From positions 558,001 through 622,000 of the forward strand of contig CAJNOP010000011.1 in NCBI GenBank assembly GCA_905250075.1: a stretch of 64,000 nucleotides of DNA, read 5' to 3'. Position numbers and translations under genes: made by a program. Origin of the DNA: Rotaria sp. Silwood1. Taxonomy: Eukaryota > Rotifera > Eurotatoria > Philodinida > Philodinidae. The notes beneath the pieces are model-generated. The model was not told the DNA's origin and did not search any database. It worked only from the letters and a program-made list of their open reading frames with translations. This document shows positions 48,171 to 64,000 of this stretch, in pieces; within the stretch, counting starts at the first letter, position 1, and each line of letters starts with the position of its first letter.

Positions 48171-51100
48171 AAATTATGTTTATTTTTTCTTTTGTTGTTG
48201 TTTGATATTTTAATTTAAAACATTCATAAAAAGAATATAAATTCTTTATGTGAACAGAATTCTTTTTTTTGTTTCATTTGTGTATGTAGAAAATTGATGA
48301 TTATTAACTAAAAAGATGTAGATGTTTGAATATTTTCTTCGTTTTTTTTTTTTTTTGTTAAATTATTTATGTATCAAACTATTGTGATAATAATACAGAA
48401 TAAAGATGAACTAAAGGTACGAGCCATAAGAAAAAAAACCCTATGAATCATTTTAGAATATGCATTGTCATAGTAATTAAGGTTATTTCCATTTAAAAAG
48501 ACTAATGATTCATTTGAATGTATATTTACTATCATTTACATTAATTTGGCATAGTTTGTTTTCAATAGCGATCATTTTGCAATTTGTATCAAGTCTTACA
48601 GACACGCGATGAAGGTTTTTGATAAGAAGAAACATAAAAACTGAATACATTTTGTCTTTTTTATTATAAAGGATTCGTTCAAGAGTTAAATGTATAAAAT
48701 CAATATTGCTGATAGTTTTTTTTTTCTTCCAACATCTGAAATGTTAATCAAATTCTTGTCTGATAAAATGACGAAAAAAATATTATGAGAGAATATTTTG
48801 GTTAAATACTTAATTTTCTGTAACACTGTATTCAAGGTCAAATAATTATATGGTAGTAAAAGATAATCAAGAATGATTTGAAGTATATTTACTGTATATA
48901 CGAATAAACATTTGCTTTCATAAAATAAAATTACATTCGTTTGAAGAAATAAAACATCGTCATACTTGCATAGATTATTGATGGTATGATTTGGTAATTT
49001 TATTAAATAGAAGCTAACTGAATTGGTAAAAATAATGAGAATATTATTTAAAGTCTATATAGTATGATTTTTATTTTCGATTATTTCATTTAGTCATTGA
49101 CCTAACAGATACAATGAAAGATCGAGCGCAACTAAATACCAATATTTATTTACTGTAGACTTTATATGCATGACAATAAATTTAATACATTTAAAAATTA
49201 TTTTGAGAATGATTATTAATTCTTCAGATATTACAATACAGTTCAAAAATACAAGAACCTGTTTTATATCATTAGAAATATAATTTATTAAAGGTAAGGT
49301 TCTTTCGTCGAATGAAATGTACAAAGATTATTATTCGTTCTAAGTAATTACAAATAAACAAAACCAAAATGTACTCATATAAAAAAGTTGTCTTCTATTG
49401 TCACAAACATGTGATTTCATCAAAACATTCGGTCTTGAGGTTTTTACGGGATTCGATAATTGTCAATGTCTACTTTCAAAAACATTATGATTTATTGAAT
49501 TTATTATATTTTTTTCACGATTTATTTTCTATAACGTTGTATTAAGAAAATACGAAGCTTGTGTTCATAAACTAAGCTTTGTTTCGTGTTTTACTCAAAG
49601 TAGATTTTTTCCTATTCCTATGTCGATAACAGAGTTAGAATTTTCATGTTCAGTTTATTTTTTGATAAAAAAAACAAAAAATGAATGTTTTTCATAAGAG
49701 GTACCTTGATTTTTCGAGTTTTTTATTTTGAAAAGAAATTTCATCAGAAGTAAACAAACAATATTTTGAAATAGTAGACCTTGTTAAGTTGTGGCGGCAG
49801 GTCTTGAGTCTGCATATTAAAATTAACTCGAAATCTATAAAATTAGATTTCAATGAGTTGTCCTTGTTACACAGAAAACTACTTATTGACATTTGATATA
49901 TTATGATGACTAACGAACAGCTAAATATTTTAAATTGAAAATTTTATTCTGAACTGTTAAGAGCTGTGTACATATTCTTTTAGATTTTCAATCACATTGG
50001 TCATTCGAGAGTAAAAATAGGTTTCTGACAGTGAGATGGATCTTAAAGAAGAATTTATTTAAGACAGATATTTTTTTTGGACTTCGATTTGCATTAAAAA
50101 TTCAAAGAAAAACAATCTACTTGAAATTCGAAGTATCAAATACACCTAATGTATGTTTTTATTGACACTCTGAGATATTAGAATTCTTCTGAATTTTTAG
50201 GTTTCATTAATCTAATCTTATTTTTTTTTAAATGTAGAGAAATCAATCCATAGAATTTCTATTAACTAGTCGTGTAGTAATGAACAACAACAGCAATGAA
50301 AAACAAACGTGACATCAACAAACTTTTTACTTATGCTCAATATTCTGGTTTTTTTTGTAGCCATTCGTCGTTATTTATCTTAGCTATCTACGAATAGCAT
50401 CGTAAATTTCTATAGTAGACAAAAATAATCAAATCAAGTGAACATAAATTCAAACCTGTTCATTATTTAATAAATGTATCATACTTTTGTTTGTCAATAA
50501 ATAAAAGTAATATAGATTATGAAGTAAGTATGATGAACTTTAGATTAATGTTACTGATGACACGATATGCATTGATTAAACTGAATTTTATGATTGATAG
50601 AAACCTATATTGATAATATGTCTCGAATTATATTTTAACAAACGAATAAAAAGAGGATAATTAATGAACATTAACTTCATTTGTTTTTCAACATGACGGT
50701 CTGTTCTGTGTGGTGTACTACACGGTACTTGGTTGATTTTATCTTAGCATGAAACGCATCCATCTATTCTCATTGCTACGATCAACTTTTCTCACTGTTT
50801 TGTTCGATGATATTTATACTTTTTATCGTTATAAACACTATGAACAAAACCGTCAATAATCTCATACCGTTGAACAACTAGCGAAAAGTTCAGTATTGAT
50901 CCTCGGAACGTTCTTCTCATCGTCATACTTATATATGGTATTTAACATTTTTAAAATTGATAGGGAATAAGAAACAAATTAATCAATTACTACGAAGAAT
51001 ACAATTCCTCGAATTCGTCGAAGGCTTATTCAATATTGGAATCAGCAAATCTACTAGATCAACTGTGACATATGAAGAGTCCTAAATCATTATTTGATTA

Positions 51101-51908
51101 TTTTTCAAAATTCTCATAATTTCCTCAAGTTATTATATATAGACTTCTTTTAGTCTACTTATGTAATACAATCCTTAGAAAATTTGAGTTCTTTAACTGA
51201 AAAGTATATCGCCTCATTGCTCTCAATGGATAGTCATCTGCAAAATACATTCGAATAAACGGTCGAATTTGCGTTAAAGCAAATATATTTCATACTGTTT
51301 ATCCGTTTTATTCACATCGATATTTTATTGGCTTATGCCAATGGGCTACTCCTGTATGAAACGACCTTTACGATTTTCAAGATGCAATGTCCAACAAGGA
51401 AAAACTAATTAAAACGTTAATAATATATCTAAGCATCCATTAAAACGAACTCAGTAGCCTTGAAATGTTGATGATGAATACGAATCTTATGAGGAGTTAT
51501 GATAATTTAAAAAATAGACATCCTTACTCTGGAGAGTAACATTTTTATTCATTAATCTTTTGATTACCTCGTCTTTTGAATACAAAGATGTATTCAACAG
51601 AAATATTGACTTCTTTTGTCCTTTGATTTATCTTCATGAGATGATATAGAGTGTATCTATTAAATAGAAGCAATATGTTTGTTTTCTGTTAATTTATAGT
51701 ATAGTGGTATCTTCCAAAATGAGATTTGCACTCAAATATCACACAACTTCAATGAGTAATAACTTTTGGCAGTATTCTTTCAGAGAGCATTGTGCTTTTC
51801 TGCCGTCAATCCGTTCACTCATTCAGCCTTTATTTAACAGAAATAACCTCATCAACAAAAATCTTCACTCTATTTGTTGAAAAAAAGTGATATCAAGTCA
51901 TCCGATAA
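48171..51908. other. Intergenic, calcium sensor to second receptor patch
   Basis: 3.7 kb, AT-rich; small ORFs have no recognisable domain. No repeats with clear boundaries were seen. Confidence 0.55.
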
Positions 51909-52862
51909 TGTTAAATACCAGCAATAATACATCAATAAGTAATCATACGGGATCGGATCTGCTAGCTACTTATTATCCCATTGACTCTTATTATTGTTGG
52001 TACTCTATTCAATTTTTTTACTTTTGCTATTCTCTGGCGACCAATTTTTCGAGATACAAAAAAACGACCAACAATTCATTATATACGAACAATAGCTATC
52101 TTTGATATTCTTATGTTATATGGATGGAATTTCGATCATTATCTTTCTGATGCATATGGATTTATGCTTCAAACTTATTCAATACCATTCTGTAAGTTTT
52201 GTTCATTTTTAAATTATTTTACAGCACAAGTTTCAGCTTGGTTACGTGTTTTTATTTGTCTTGATCGATATTTATCATTAAGTCATCGTCATAAAACATG
52301 GTTTAGTCAATCAAGAAATGTTCTTATTATTATTATATTCATCATTATAGTTTTTACTATTATTAATTTTCATTTTTTTTTATTTGCTTGTTATTATAAT
52401 GAACATGGCACAATGGATGCACAAGCTCGTCACTATCAAATATATTCATTATGGGATTATATGAATTTAGGTCTTTACAATTGTGCACCATTTATTTTTA
52501 TGATTGTATTTAATAGTGGTGTAATATATCATTTGATTTATCTTCGTCAAACAAATACAATTCAAAAATCTTGAATTCAACATCGTTCTATATCGTTGAC
52601 ATTAGTGATCACAACATTTCTCTTTTTAATAATGACCATACCTGCTACAGTTTCTTTTGGATTTTTTTCTTCTACTGCAGATTCTTTTGTTTTACATTTA
52701 TTTGATTCAATTCTGTACACATATCATATATTATCATTTCCTATATATTTGATTACATTTAAAGAATTCTGAGACGAAGTTATAAAATTAGTATCATGCA
52801 CCAAGTGGTGCAATACTCAACCATCTTCGATAGCTACCAAGTCTGCGACTGGTCAAGCATAA
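51909..52862 (+). pseudogene. Recently inactivated 7TM receptor
   Basis: Nearly identical to the intact gene at 55753-56655 over TM1-TM7, but with three lesions. One extra C in the CCC at about 51977-51979 shifts the frame just before TM1. CGA is changed to TGA at 52572-52574 between TM5 and TM6. Another TGA lies at 52770-52772, where the intact copy has CGG for the Arg after TM7. Downstream, a readable C-tail (KWCNTQPSSIATKSATGQA) ends in TAA. The N-terminus MLNTSNNTSISNHTG has several glycosylation sequons and differs from the intact copy. The high similarity with few lesions indicates recent loss. Confidence 0.85.
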
Positions 52863-53504
52863 CAAGTAGAAGCAAGAAAAGACTTATTTAATATTTGTGT
52901 GTACGACGAGTAGTGTGTGATATGTCACTCAGTTCATATTGCTGTTGGAATTACTTGGAAATATTTAAGGAATCTCTCAAAATAAAACGATGTTTTAATT
53001 TCGTAATCAAGCATTTATTGCTAGATTTAATCAGCTTTTGCTTTTGTGAGTTTTGAATGTCATAAAAAAATACATCTTACTCTCATGTTCTCTACTTTGT
53101 ATCAATAAATGTATTGATATAAAAGGTTAATATATGATCGAAGATTTCACCAGAAGTGAAATTTACACACAACATAATTATAGTTATCCTGGGATATGAT
53201 ATTGTATGGAAAAAAATGATGATAATTAGAAGATCTTCATGGAGTCATCATAGTTTTGCTGATATTTCTCAGAAGACTTAGAAATAATTCAGCAAACTCG
53301 CAAAAGTATCGAATATAGATTTCAACAAATTGTATAATAGTTCTTTTGTATTCAGTAAACTTTTCAAAAAAATAAATAAATACATTTTTCTGAGTAAATC
53401 ATTATTGCTTATTATTTTCGAACTATGAACATTTTCGACAATATATTCAACTCTTTTTAATGTTTATTATGTTGTATCAACTGGTCAACATTCAGCAACG
53501 TAAA
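52863..53504. other. Spacer between pseudogene and relic
   Basis: 640 bp of AT-rich sequence; nothing recognised. Confidence 0.5.
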
Positions 53505-53840
53505 AAACCAAAACCAATACTTAATTATACTCTTGAAGTGAATGTATTTGATATTCTTATGTTATAGGAATGGAATTTTCATCATGATGTCGATGGTATA
53601 TATAATTTTATTCTATAGAATATTTTTAATCCTTGTATTTGAATTATAATTGCATCTTTTTTGCTAAGAAATCACTACTAATTTTGAATGTTTTTTTTTG
53701 TATGGAATTCTCGATATATATCGTTTGATATCAGTTCCAATAAATAGGATGGCTTTTAATGAATTTCAATAAGAATAGCTTGTGATCATTTCATGCAACA
53801 GTAGTCAAGCAAATGTCGCAGCTTCATTTATTATTCAATA
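53505..53840 (+). pseudogene. Old 7TM receptor relic
   Basis: Fragments in receptor order: KKPKPILNY..LEVNVFDILML then a stop, EWNFHHDV and NFIL (about 53505-53615) correspond to the segment before and through TM2 and the first loop. Near 53750-53810, MAFNEFQ then stop, followed by LVIISCN, corresponds to the family TM7/C-tail block (ITFKEFRQE..IPCK). Most of TM3-TM6 is deleted. Heavily decayed. Confidence 0.65.
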
Positions 53841-55752
53841 ACGTAGATGAAATAAAGCCTAAAGTATATTGTATATTAAACAAAAACTATTTCAATCTTA
53901 ATAGTTTTAATGTAGAAATCGAACACTGTATTGTAGAAATATCTCTCTGAATAATTTACACCTTGATGTCGTTAGTTTTAATGTTGTATGAGATTTTCGT
54001 TTTATGTAACTTTTAGTATAATCATTGTGAATTGTCATTTGTGTATGTATTATGAACATTATTTAGAAACTTTAATATGAGTCGTTTATATTATTGATCG
54101 AAATAAAAATCTCAATAAAAGCTTTCTTTTTTTTGAAAAACTAGCTTGATCTCAATTGTGTCTTTTGTACTTCAAACTCAATACACTATGAAGTACCCAT
54201 AAGAAATGCACACCAGGATTTCAAAATACAATATATTTTTTCTAATAATCGTATTCTAGTTACTATGATTTCTAGTTTAATAAATCGATTCAGAATGACA
54301 TTACTAATGTCAATAGATGATTACTACGTATTATCAGGTTTCGTTGCAAAAGATTCTATCGATGATGTTTAGTTGTGCATGTCGTTTTTTTCTCGCTACC
54401 CACGTACAACTTACATCTTTCAGTAAAATTCACTATGATTTTCTCATGAAATACAAATATTTATTCTACTACTGAATAGTGTACTTTCAAATGTATATAG
54501 GAATCATGAAGATGAGCATTTTATATTCTACTGAAAATGGTTTTGAAGAAAAAACGTTGAAAAGTTTAGTATAATCCAGAAGTTGTTAAGCATATTCTCA
54601 AAAAGATTTACAGTTTTCTACTTTCTAATAGTAGTCAAAAAGTATTTACCATTACTTTCATTGCATGAGAAATACTTGAACAATTCAAAATTCAGCAAGA
54701 AATATCCATGGATACAACTCCTTTGGAGGTTTTTCATAATTCACCAAGACCTACTGATAGACAGCATATTAGCTTAAAAGAATGTGGACATCTGGATGTA
54801 TCATCCAATACAAAAGAATACAATCATAACATTTATTTTGCAAAACAAAAAGTTATAAACCAATGAATTTAAATCTTAAAAGATTGTTCTAAACACTATT
54901 TAAAAAAATTAGTTAACTAGAGTTTAATTATTAATTAATGAAGCACTCTAGAGCAATAAGTTTGCATCGTTCGCTATAGATCTTGATTAATAGTTTTACT
55001 ACATGACATACGTTAACAAAATATCATCACTGAGAAACTACACATGATGCTGTTGAAAACTGTTCTTTGAGAAGGAAGTAACTAAATAGAAAGATGTTTT
55101 TTTTTTACATTCGAATATTCTATAGATTGTACTGGCAACTTTTTAATTAAATAGAAAGTATTTGGAATAGATTTTTATTTATGCATACGGAAAATATTTT
55201 GCTCAAGTAGGAATTTATCCATATAGATTATTTGAAATGACATGATGTGCTGAAAAACTGTAGATGATGAGCAAGTAAAAGAAGAGTATTTTCTAGTATA
55301 TCACGAAGTACATAGTATACAAGACAAATCCAATGGAGTCTATCATTGTAATCCATAAGATGGATGTGAAACATTGGTATTTATTCCATTTTGATCATTA
55401 TTTCTTATTTTTTTTTTAAATAGCTCATTTAATAACAACTACGGAGTATTGACAGCTTGGGATTGCAATTAAAAATTTATAAACTAATAATAACGCAAGT
55501 TGCTTATCACTAAAGAAAATTTCTTTTTTTATTCTTTCTAAAACTGTTTTTTAATTTTACAAAGTATGCATCTCATCATTTCAGTAATGAACTTTAGTAG
55601 TAATAATTTATAAACTTATTGTCCTACTTATTCACTTTAGTTTTTTTTCTTTTTTCACTATTTCATTAATAAAAATTTCTTTTAAAAAAACATCTCCATC
55701 AACATTAACTACAGCAAAATTCTCACAACAAATCAGAGAAACTTATTTGATT
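53841..55752. other. Intergenic region before the intact receptor
   Basis: 1.9 kb, AT-rich; nothing recognised. Confidence 0.5.
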
Positions 55753-56655
55753 ATGTTATGGTTCAATAGCAGTAATGCATCAACAGAAAGTGTCGATGAA
55801 AAATATAAATTTGTTACTTATTATCCATTGACTCTTATTATTGTTGGTACTCTATTCAATTTTTTTACTTTTGCTATTCTTTGGCGACCAATTTTTCGAG
55901 ATACAAAAAAACGACCAACAATTCATTATATACGAACAATAGCTATCTTTGATATTCTTATGTTATATGGATGGAATTTAGATCATTATCTTTCTGGTGC
56001 ATATGGATTTATGCTTCAAACTTATTCAATACCATTCTGTAAATTTTGTTCATTTTTAAATTATTTTACAGCACAAGTTTCAGCTTGGTTACGTGTTTTT
56101 ATTTGTCTTGATCGATATTTATCATTAAGTCATCGTCATAAAACATGGTTTAGTCAATCAAGAAATGTTCTTATTATTATTATATTCATCATTATAGTTT
56201 TTACTATTATTAATTTTCATTTTTTTTTATTTGCTTGTTATTATAATGAAAATGGCACAGTGAATATACAGGCTCGTCACTATCAAATATATCCATTATG
56301 GGATTATATCAATTTAGGTCTTTACAATTGTGCACCATTTATTTTTATGATTGTATTTAATATTGGTGTAATATATCATTTGATTCATCTTCGTCAAACA
56401 AGTACAATTCGAAAATCTCGAATTCAACATCGTTCTATATCGTTGACATTAGTGATTACAACATTTCTCTTTTTAATAATGACCATACCTGCTACAGTTT
56501 CTTTTGGATTTTTTTTTTCTACTGCAGATTCTTTTGTTTTACATTTATTTGATTCAATTCTGTACACATATCATATATTATCATTTCCTATATATTTGAT
56601 TACATTTAAAGAATTTCGGCAAGAAGTTTTTCTATTGATAATTCCTTGCAAATAA
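55753..56655 (+). CDS. Rhodopsin-like 7TM receptor, lineage-specific family (copy 5, short tail)
   Basis: Single exon, ATG at 55753, 300 residues. Seven helices, with the TM1 Asn (GTLFNFFTF), the TM2 Asp (AIFDILMLYGWN), a TM3 Cys (FCKFCSF), DRY in ICLDRYLSLSHRHKTW, NLGLYNCAPF before TM5, IMTIPATVSFGFF in TM6 and FPIYLITFKEFRQEV after TM7. It belongs to a different branch from copies 1-4 (IRTIAIFDI rather than MRAMAIFDI). The protein stops right after TM7 (LLIIPCK), about 20-30 residues earlier than its paralogues and than the readable tail of the neighbouring pseudogene. Ligand unknown. Confidence 0.83.
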   Translation: MLWFNSSNASTESVDEKYKFVTYYPLTLIIVGTLFNFFTFAILWRPIFRDTKKRPTIHYIRTIAIFDILMLYGWNLDHYLSGAYGFMLQTYSIPFCKFCSFLNYFTAQVSAWLRVFICLDRYLSLSHRHKTWFSQSRNVLIIIIFIIIVFTIINFHFFLFACYYNENGTVNIQARHYQIYPLWDYINLGLYNCAPFIFMIVFNIGVIYHLIHLRQTSTIRKSRIQHRSISLTLVITTFLFLIMTIPATVSFGFFFSTADSFVLHLFDSILYTYHILSFPIYLITFKEFRQEVFLLIIPCK

Positions 56656-57189
56656 TTTAGAATTTAATTCACTAACTTGACAATTAATAGCAAGAAGAGA
56701 AGAGAATAGTGAGAATTAAATTTTTGTTTAAAATTTAAAATTAACATATTTTTATATTTGTTTTTTCTTCTGTATAATATTATATTGTATCAATTTAAAA
56801 TTTAAAAAAAAAAAACTTTTATCTTATGGAACATTCTCTTGAAAAAAATTTTAATAAATTGTTATTAACTGATTGTCTTTTGTTCTATTGATGTTCGTTT
56901 TTGTTGTAAATAACATGCATTAAATACAGAAGAAACATAAGAGAATAAGAAAAAAAGAAGGAAAAAAAAGAAGAAAAGCCGATAACACACATTCAAAGTG
57001 ATTTGATATCCATATATATATATATATTCCATAAACAGAGACGATAAGTCTTGAATGAAAACAACGGTAGACAAATAAGAAGAAGAAAAAAAAAGAAAGA
57101 AGAATATTGCGAGTGATAAATTACGCATATATGAATTTGATATATAATAATAATAGTAATAATAATAATAATAATAATGTACATATAGA
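56656..57189. other. Convergent spacer, receptor copy 5 to aPKC
   Basis: 534 bp between convergent genes. Contains poly-A tracts and an (AAT)n microsatellite at about 57147-57178; no gene. Confidence 0.65.
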
Positions 57190-61791
<4,602 letters not shown>

Positions 61792-62030
61792 CACAGTTTA
61801 TATCAATAACATTATGGAATGTATATCTAGAATTTTTAATAAAATAAAGTTGTCTAATTTTCTTGAGATCATTTGTTTCTTTTTATAAAAAAAATACAAA
61901 AAAAAAAAAAACTATGTTTAAGAACACAAGAGACAAACAAAAAGATGACTAGTTTTTTGTATCTATACAATGCTGATATATATATATGTACAAATGAAAG
62001 AATAAAACACATACGATAAAATAAATAAAC

Positions 62031-63409
62031 TTATTCATGAATAGCTCGTTGATTAAGTTTAGGATGAAGAGGTTTTATAACAGAAATTTTACGTGATAAA
62101 CCAACACGAGATGTTTGTAATGATGGAATAATTATTTTATTTGTTGGAAAACCTAATGGTACATTGGATTTTTTCTTTGAAAGATCCATCGTTGGCACTA
62201 AATTAATAAGATATATATATATATGTTAAGAGACTTACAACTTATTCAAACAAGTTTATTTTTCTACTTTCGTAAGGAATCCAAATTGTAATTTATGTAT
62301 AGAATTTTATTTCAAACAAGAATTTTCAAAAATGAAAATGATTACTATTCTCAATAGTTTTATTGATAATAATTCGATATATTTGCAAGACACGACATAA
62401 AAACTCGAAAGAATGAGTTCTGTCGAATATTTTCAGGAAATAATGTGTTTATATTTATTTACCTGAAGATTTTTGTTGACCACGTGTGATTTTTCGACAA
62501 TCACTTGATGTTACTGTTGATATTTCTTGACAAAAAGACATATAAAAAAATATGGTTTATGCTTTTTTTATATTACGAATCAATCTACCAGAATTTTTCT
62601 TGTTTTTTTCTGTTTTACGGATTGATTTTTTTCGTGATGTTGGTTCTTGTTCTTCTTCGTCAATGTCTTCTTCTTCTTCTTCTTCTTCACTATTTGATTC
62701 GTTTTCATCAATATTTTCTTCTAAAATAAACATTTAATAAAATGACAATTAAATATATATATATTTTACCTTCTTCATCTAGTTTGATTCGTTTACTTTT
62801 TGGTAATGAATTTTCATCTTGTTCTTCAGATTCTTTTTCTATTGTTGTTTTACTTTCTAAGATAAACATCAATAGAATTTTATCTTTTTTTTTATTTTTA
62901 AAATATTTATTCATACCATTACTCAATACTGTTGATGTATTACTTAAATTTTCTTTATCATCAGTACTAATTGGAATTTCAATTGAAGTTTCATTTGATT
63001 GTACTGTTTCTTTCGAAAGTTTAAGTGCTAAATCAAGTTCATCTTGTTCAGTTTTTGATAATCTAATAAAAATGTGATGCTTATTTTTTCTTCGTTTTCA
63101 ATAGAAATGAACAAAACGAACTTTTCTCTACGTTTTCGTGGTGGTTGTCGATTTAAAGATTTTAATTCTGTTGATTGATCATCTGATTTCATACTACGAG
63201 TTTTTTTAATATTATCAGCTGTTGAAATAAAATCTAAATGAAACAAAAGACAAAAAAAAGTTGAAAGATATAAATAATGTTAAAATATTTACCATCATCA
63301 TCGTTGTGTTCTGTAGAAGATACTGTTTTTGTTGTACTAAATTTAGAAAAAAACCTAATAGAAAAAAATTCAATAGATGAGAATTCACTTACCGTTTGAC
63401 ACCAGGCAT
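62031..63409 (-). CDS. RAD51AP1: RAD51-associated protein 1 (RAD51AP1)
   Basis: Eight small exons: 63409-63393, 63354-63293, 63233-63122, 63062-62917, 62856-62770, 62720-62589, 62525-62463, 62197-62031. They sum to 786 nt and close as 261 residues plus TAA. Recognition rests on two blocks. The first is DELDLALKLSKE, matching the family segment DLEVALALSVKE. The second is the C-terminal RVGLSRKISVIKPLHPKL, matching the human RAD51-binding tail RLGLSRLARVKPLHPN. Between them is an acidic stretch (seven Glu in a row plus DIDEEEQE) followed by basic KKSIRKTEKNKK, as in the vertebrate protein. In vertebrates RAD51AP1 binds DNA and RAD51 and stimulates D-loop formation. The human protein is ~335-350 residues, so this is a short form. 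Encoded 20 kb from RAD51 on the same strand. Confidence 0.78.
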
Positions 63410-64000
63410 GTTTATCAAAAAATATTTAAAATAATAGAAATAGTATATAATCTAAATATAAAATAATTAATGAAATAGTTCAAAGATAATTTTACAAAAA
63501 AGATTTCAATTATTTCAACTTATCATAATCTATAAGCTTAGTTTATTTTTAATAAGAGTTTCATAGCATAACAATTCTAATTATTTTTTTTTTAATACTC
63601 AATACAATAAACAAAATTGATTGAGAAAAATACAATAATAATTTAAATACTACCGATGAAATCTTTGCTACATTTATACAAACGTCTTTTATATCTCATT
63701 CATTTGTTGATAATATTATTCGTGTTTTAAACATAGAACTTTCATATTTAATTGACAAACAAGTATACCACATTCATAGAAATGTTCATCAATATGTCAA
63801 CTATAATTAAATACAATAGAAAACTTGTAGATATGAAAATCAACTTCAGATCAGACAAAGTTTTTTTTCGTTTTTATTTTCTGAAAAGCGATCATATTTA
63901 GAGGGCTGCAGGGTGCAGTATTTTCGTAACCTGTAACCTGCCCTGTAAAAATTCTGCAACCTAATCCTGTCCTGCCCTGTGAATTTTTTCGCGTACCTTG
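63410..64000. other. Upstream of RAD51AP1; repeat at window edge
   Basis: AT-rich promoter-side DNA. From about 63903 to the end the composition becomes more GC-rich, with CCTGCCCTGT repeated twice (CCTGTAACCTGCCCTGT and CCTGTCCTGCCCTGTG). This looks like the start of a repetitive element cut by the window edge. A 62-codon open stretch at 63621-63809 reads like protein but has no ATG and no recognised match. Confidence 0.5.

Overview
The window is nuclear DNA of a small animal: very AT-rich, with GT-AG introns that are mostly short (some 1-1.7 kb), A/T-ending codons and animal-specific gene families (spatacsin, atypical PKC, RAD51AP1, Cys-loop receptor, neuronal calcium sensor). The expanded family of intronless, divergent rhodopsin-like receptors and the compact layout suggest a bdelloid rotifer (Rotaria/Adineta type). 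That assignment is inference; the window holds no marker gene that proves it. I rebuilt every multi-exon gene by hand from splice sites, and each closes in a single frame.

Layout. 1-8318 (+): C-terminal two thirds of spatacsin (SPG11), five exons, with a foldback element, a hAT-type MITE and a short tandem repeat in its introns. 9-30 kb: a cluster of lineage-specific 7TM receptors, with intact genes at 9176-10144 (-), 15655-16635 (-) and 23990-24970 (+), a copy cut by an assembly gap at 28533-28808 (+) and a decayed relic at 29569-30085 (+). The intervening DNA carries inverted and direct duplications of the same flanks. 30450-37067 (-): an eight-exon gene for a 1148-residue chimera: signal peptide, C-type lectin-like domain, EGF domain, one membrane helix, then a full STRA6-like retinol-transporter domain. 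Its last intron holds a ~650 bp near-perfect palindrome and a 104 bp hAT-type MITE. 40620-42019 (-): RAD51. 43968-44719 (+): cyclophilin with two 16-nt microexons. 45260-47147 (+): Cys-loop receptor subunit. 47526-48170 (+): neuronal calcium sensor. 51909-56655 (+): a second receptor patch with a fresh pseudogene, an older relic and one intact gene. 57190-61791 (-): atypical PKC. 62031-63409 (-): RAD51AP1, a partner of the RAD51 encoded 20 kb away.

Functionally, most single-copy genes are housekeeping or signalling genes (lysosome/autophagy, homologous recombination, polarity kinase, Ca2+ sensing). The receptor patches are the fast-evolving part, with birth, inversion and death of copies all visible. 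The most unusual object is the lectin-EGF-STRA6 chimera. No rRNA, tRNA, CRISPR or prokaryotic features were seen.
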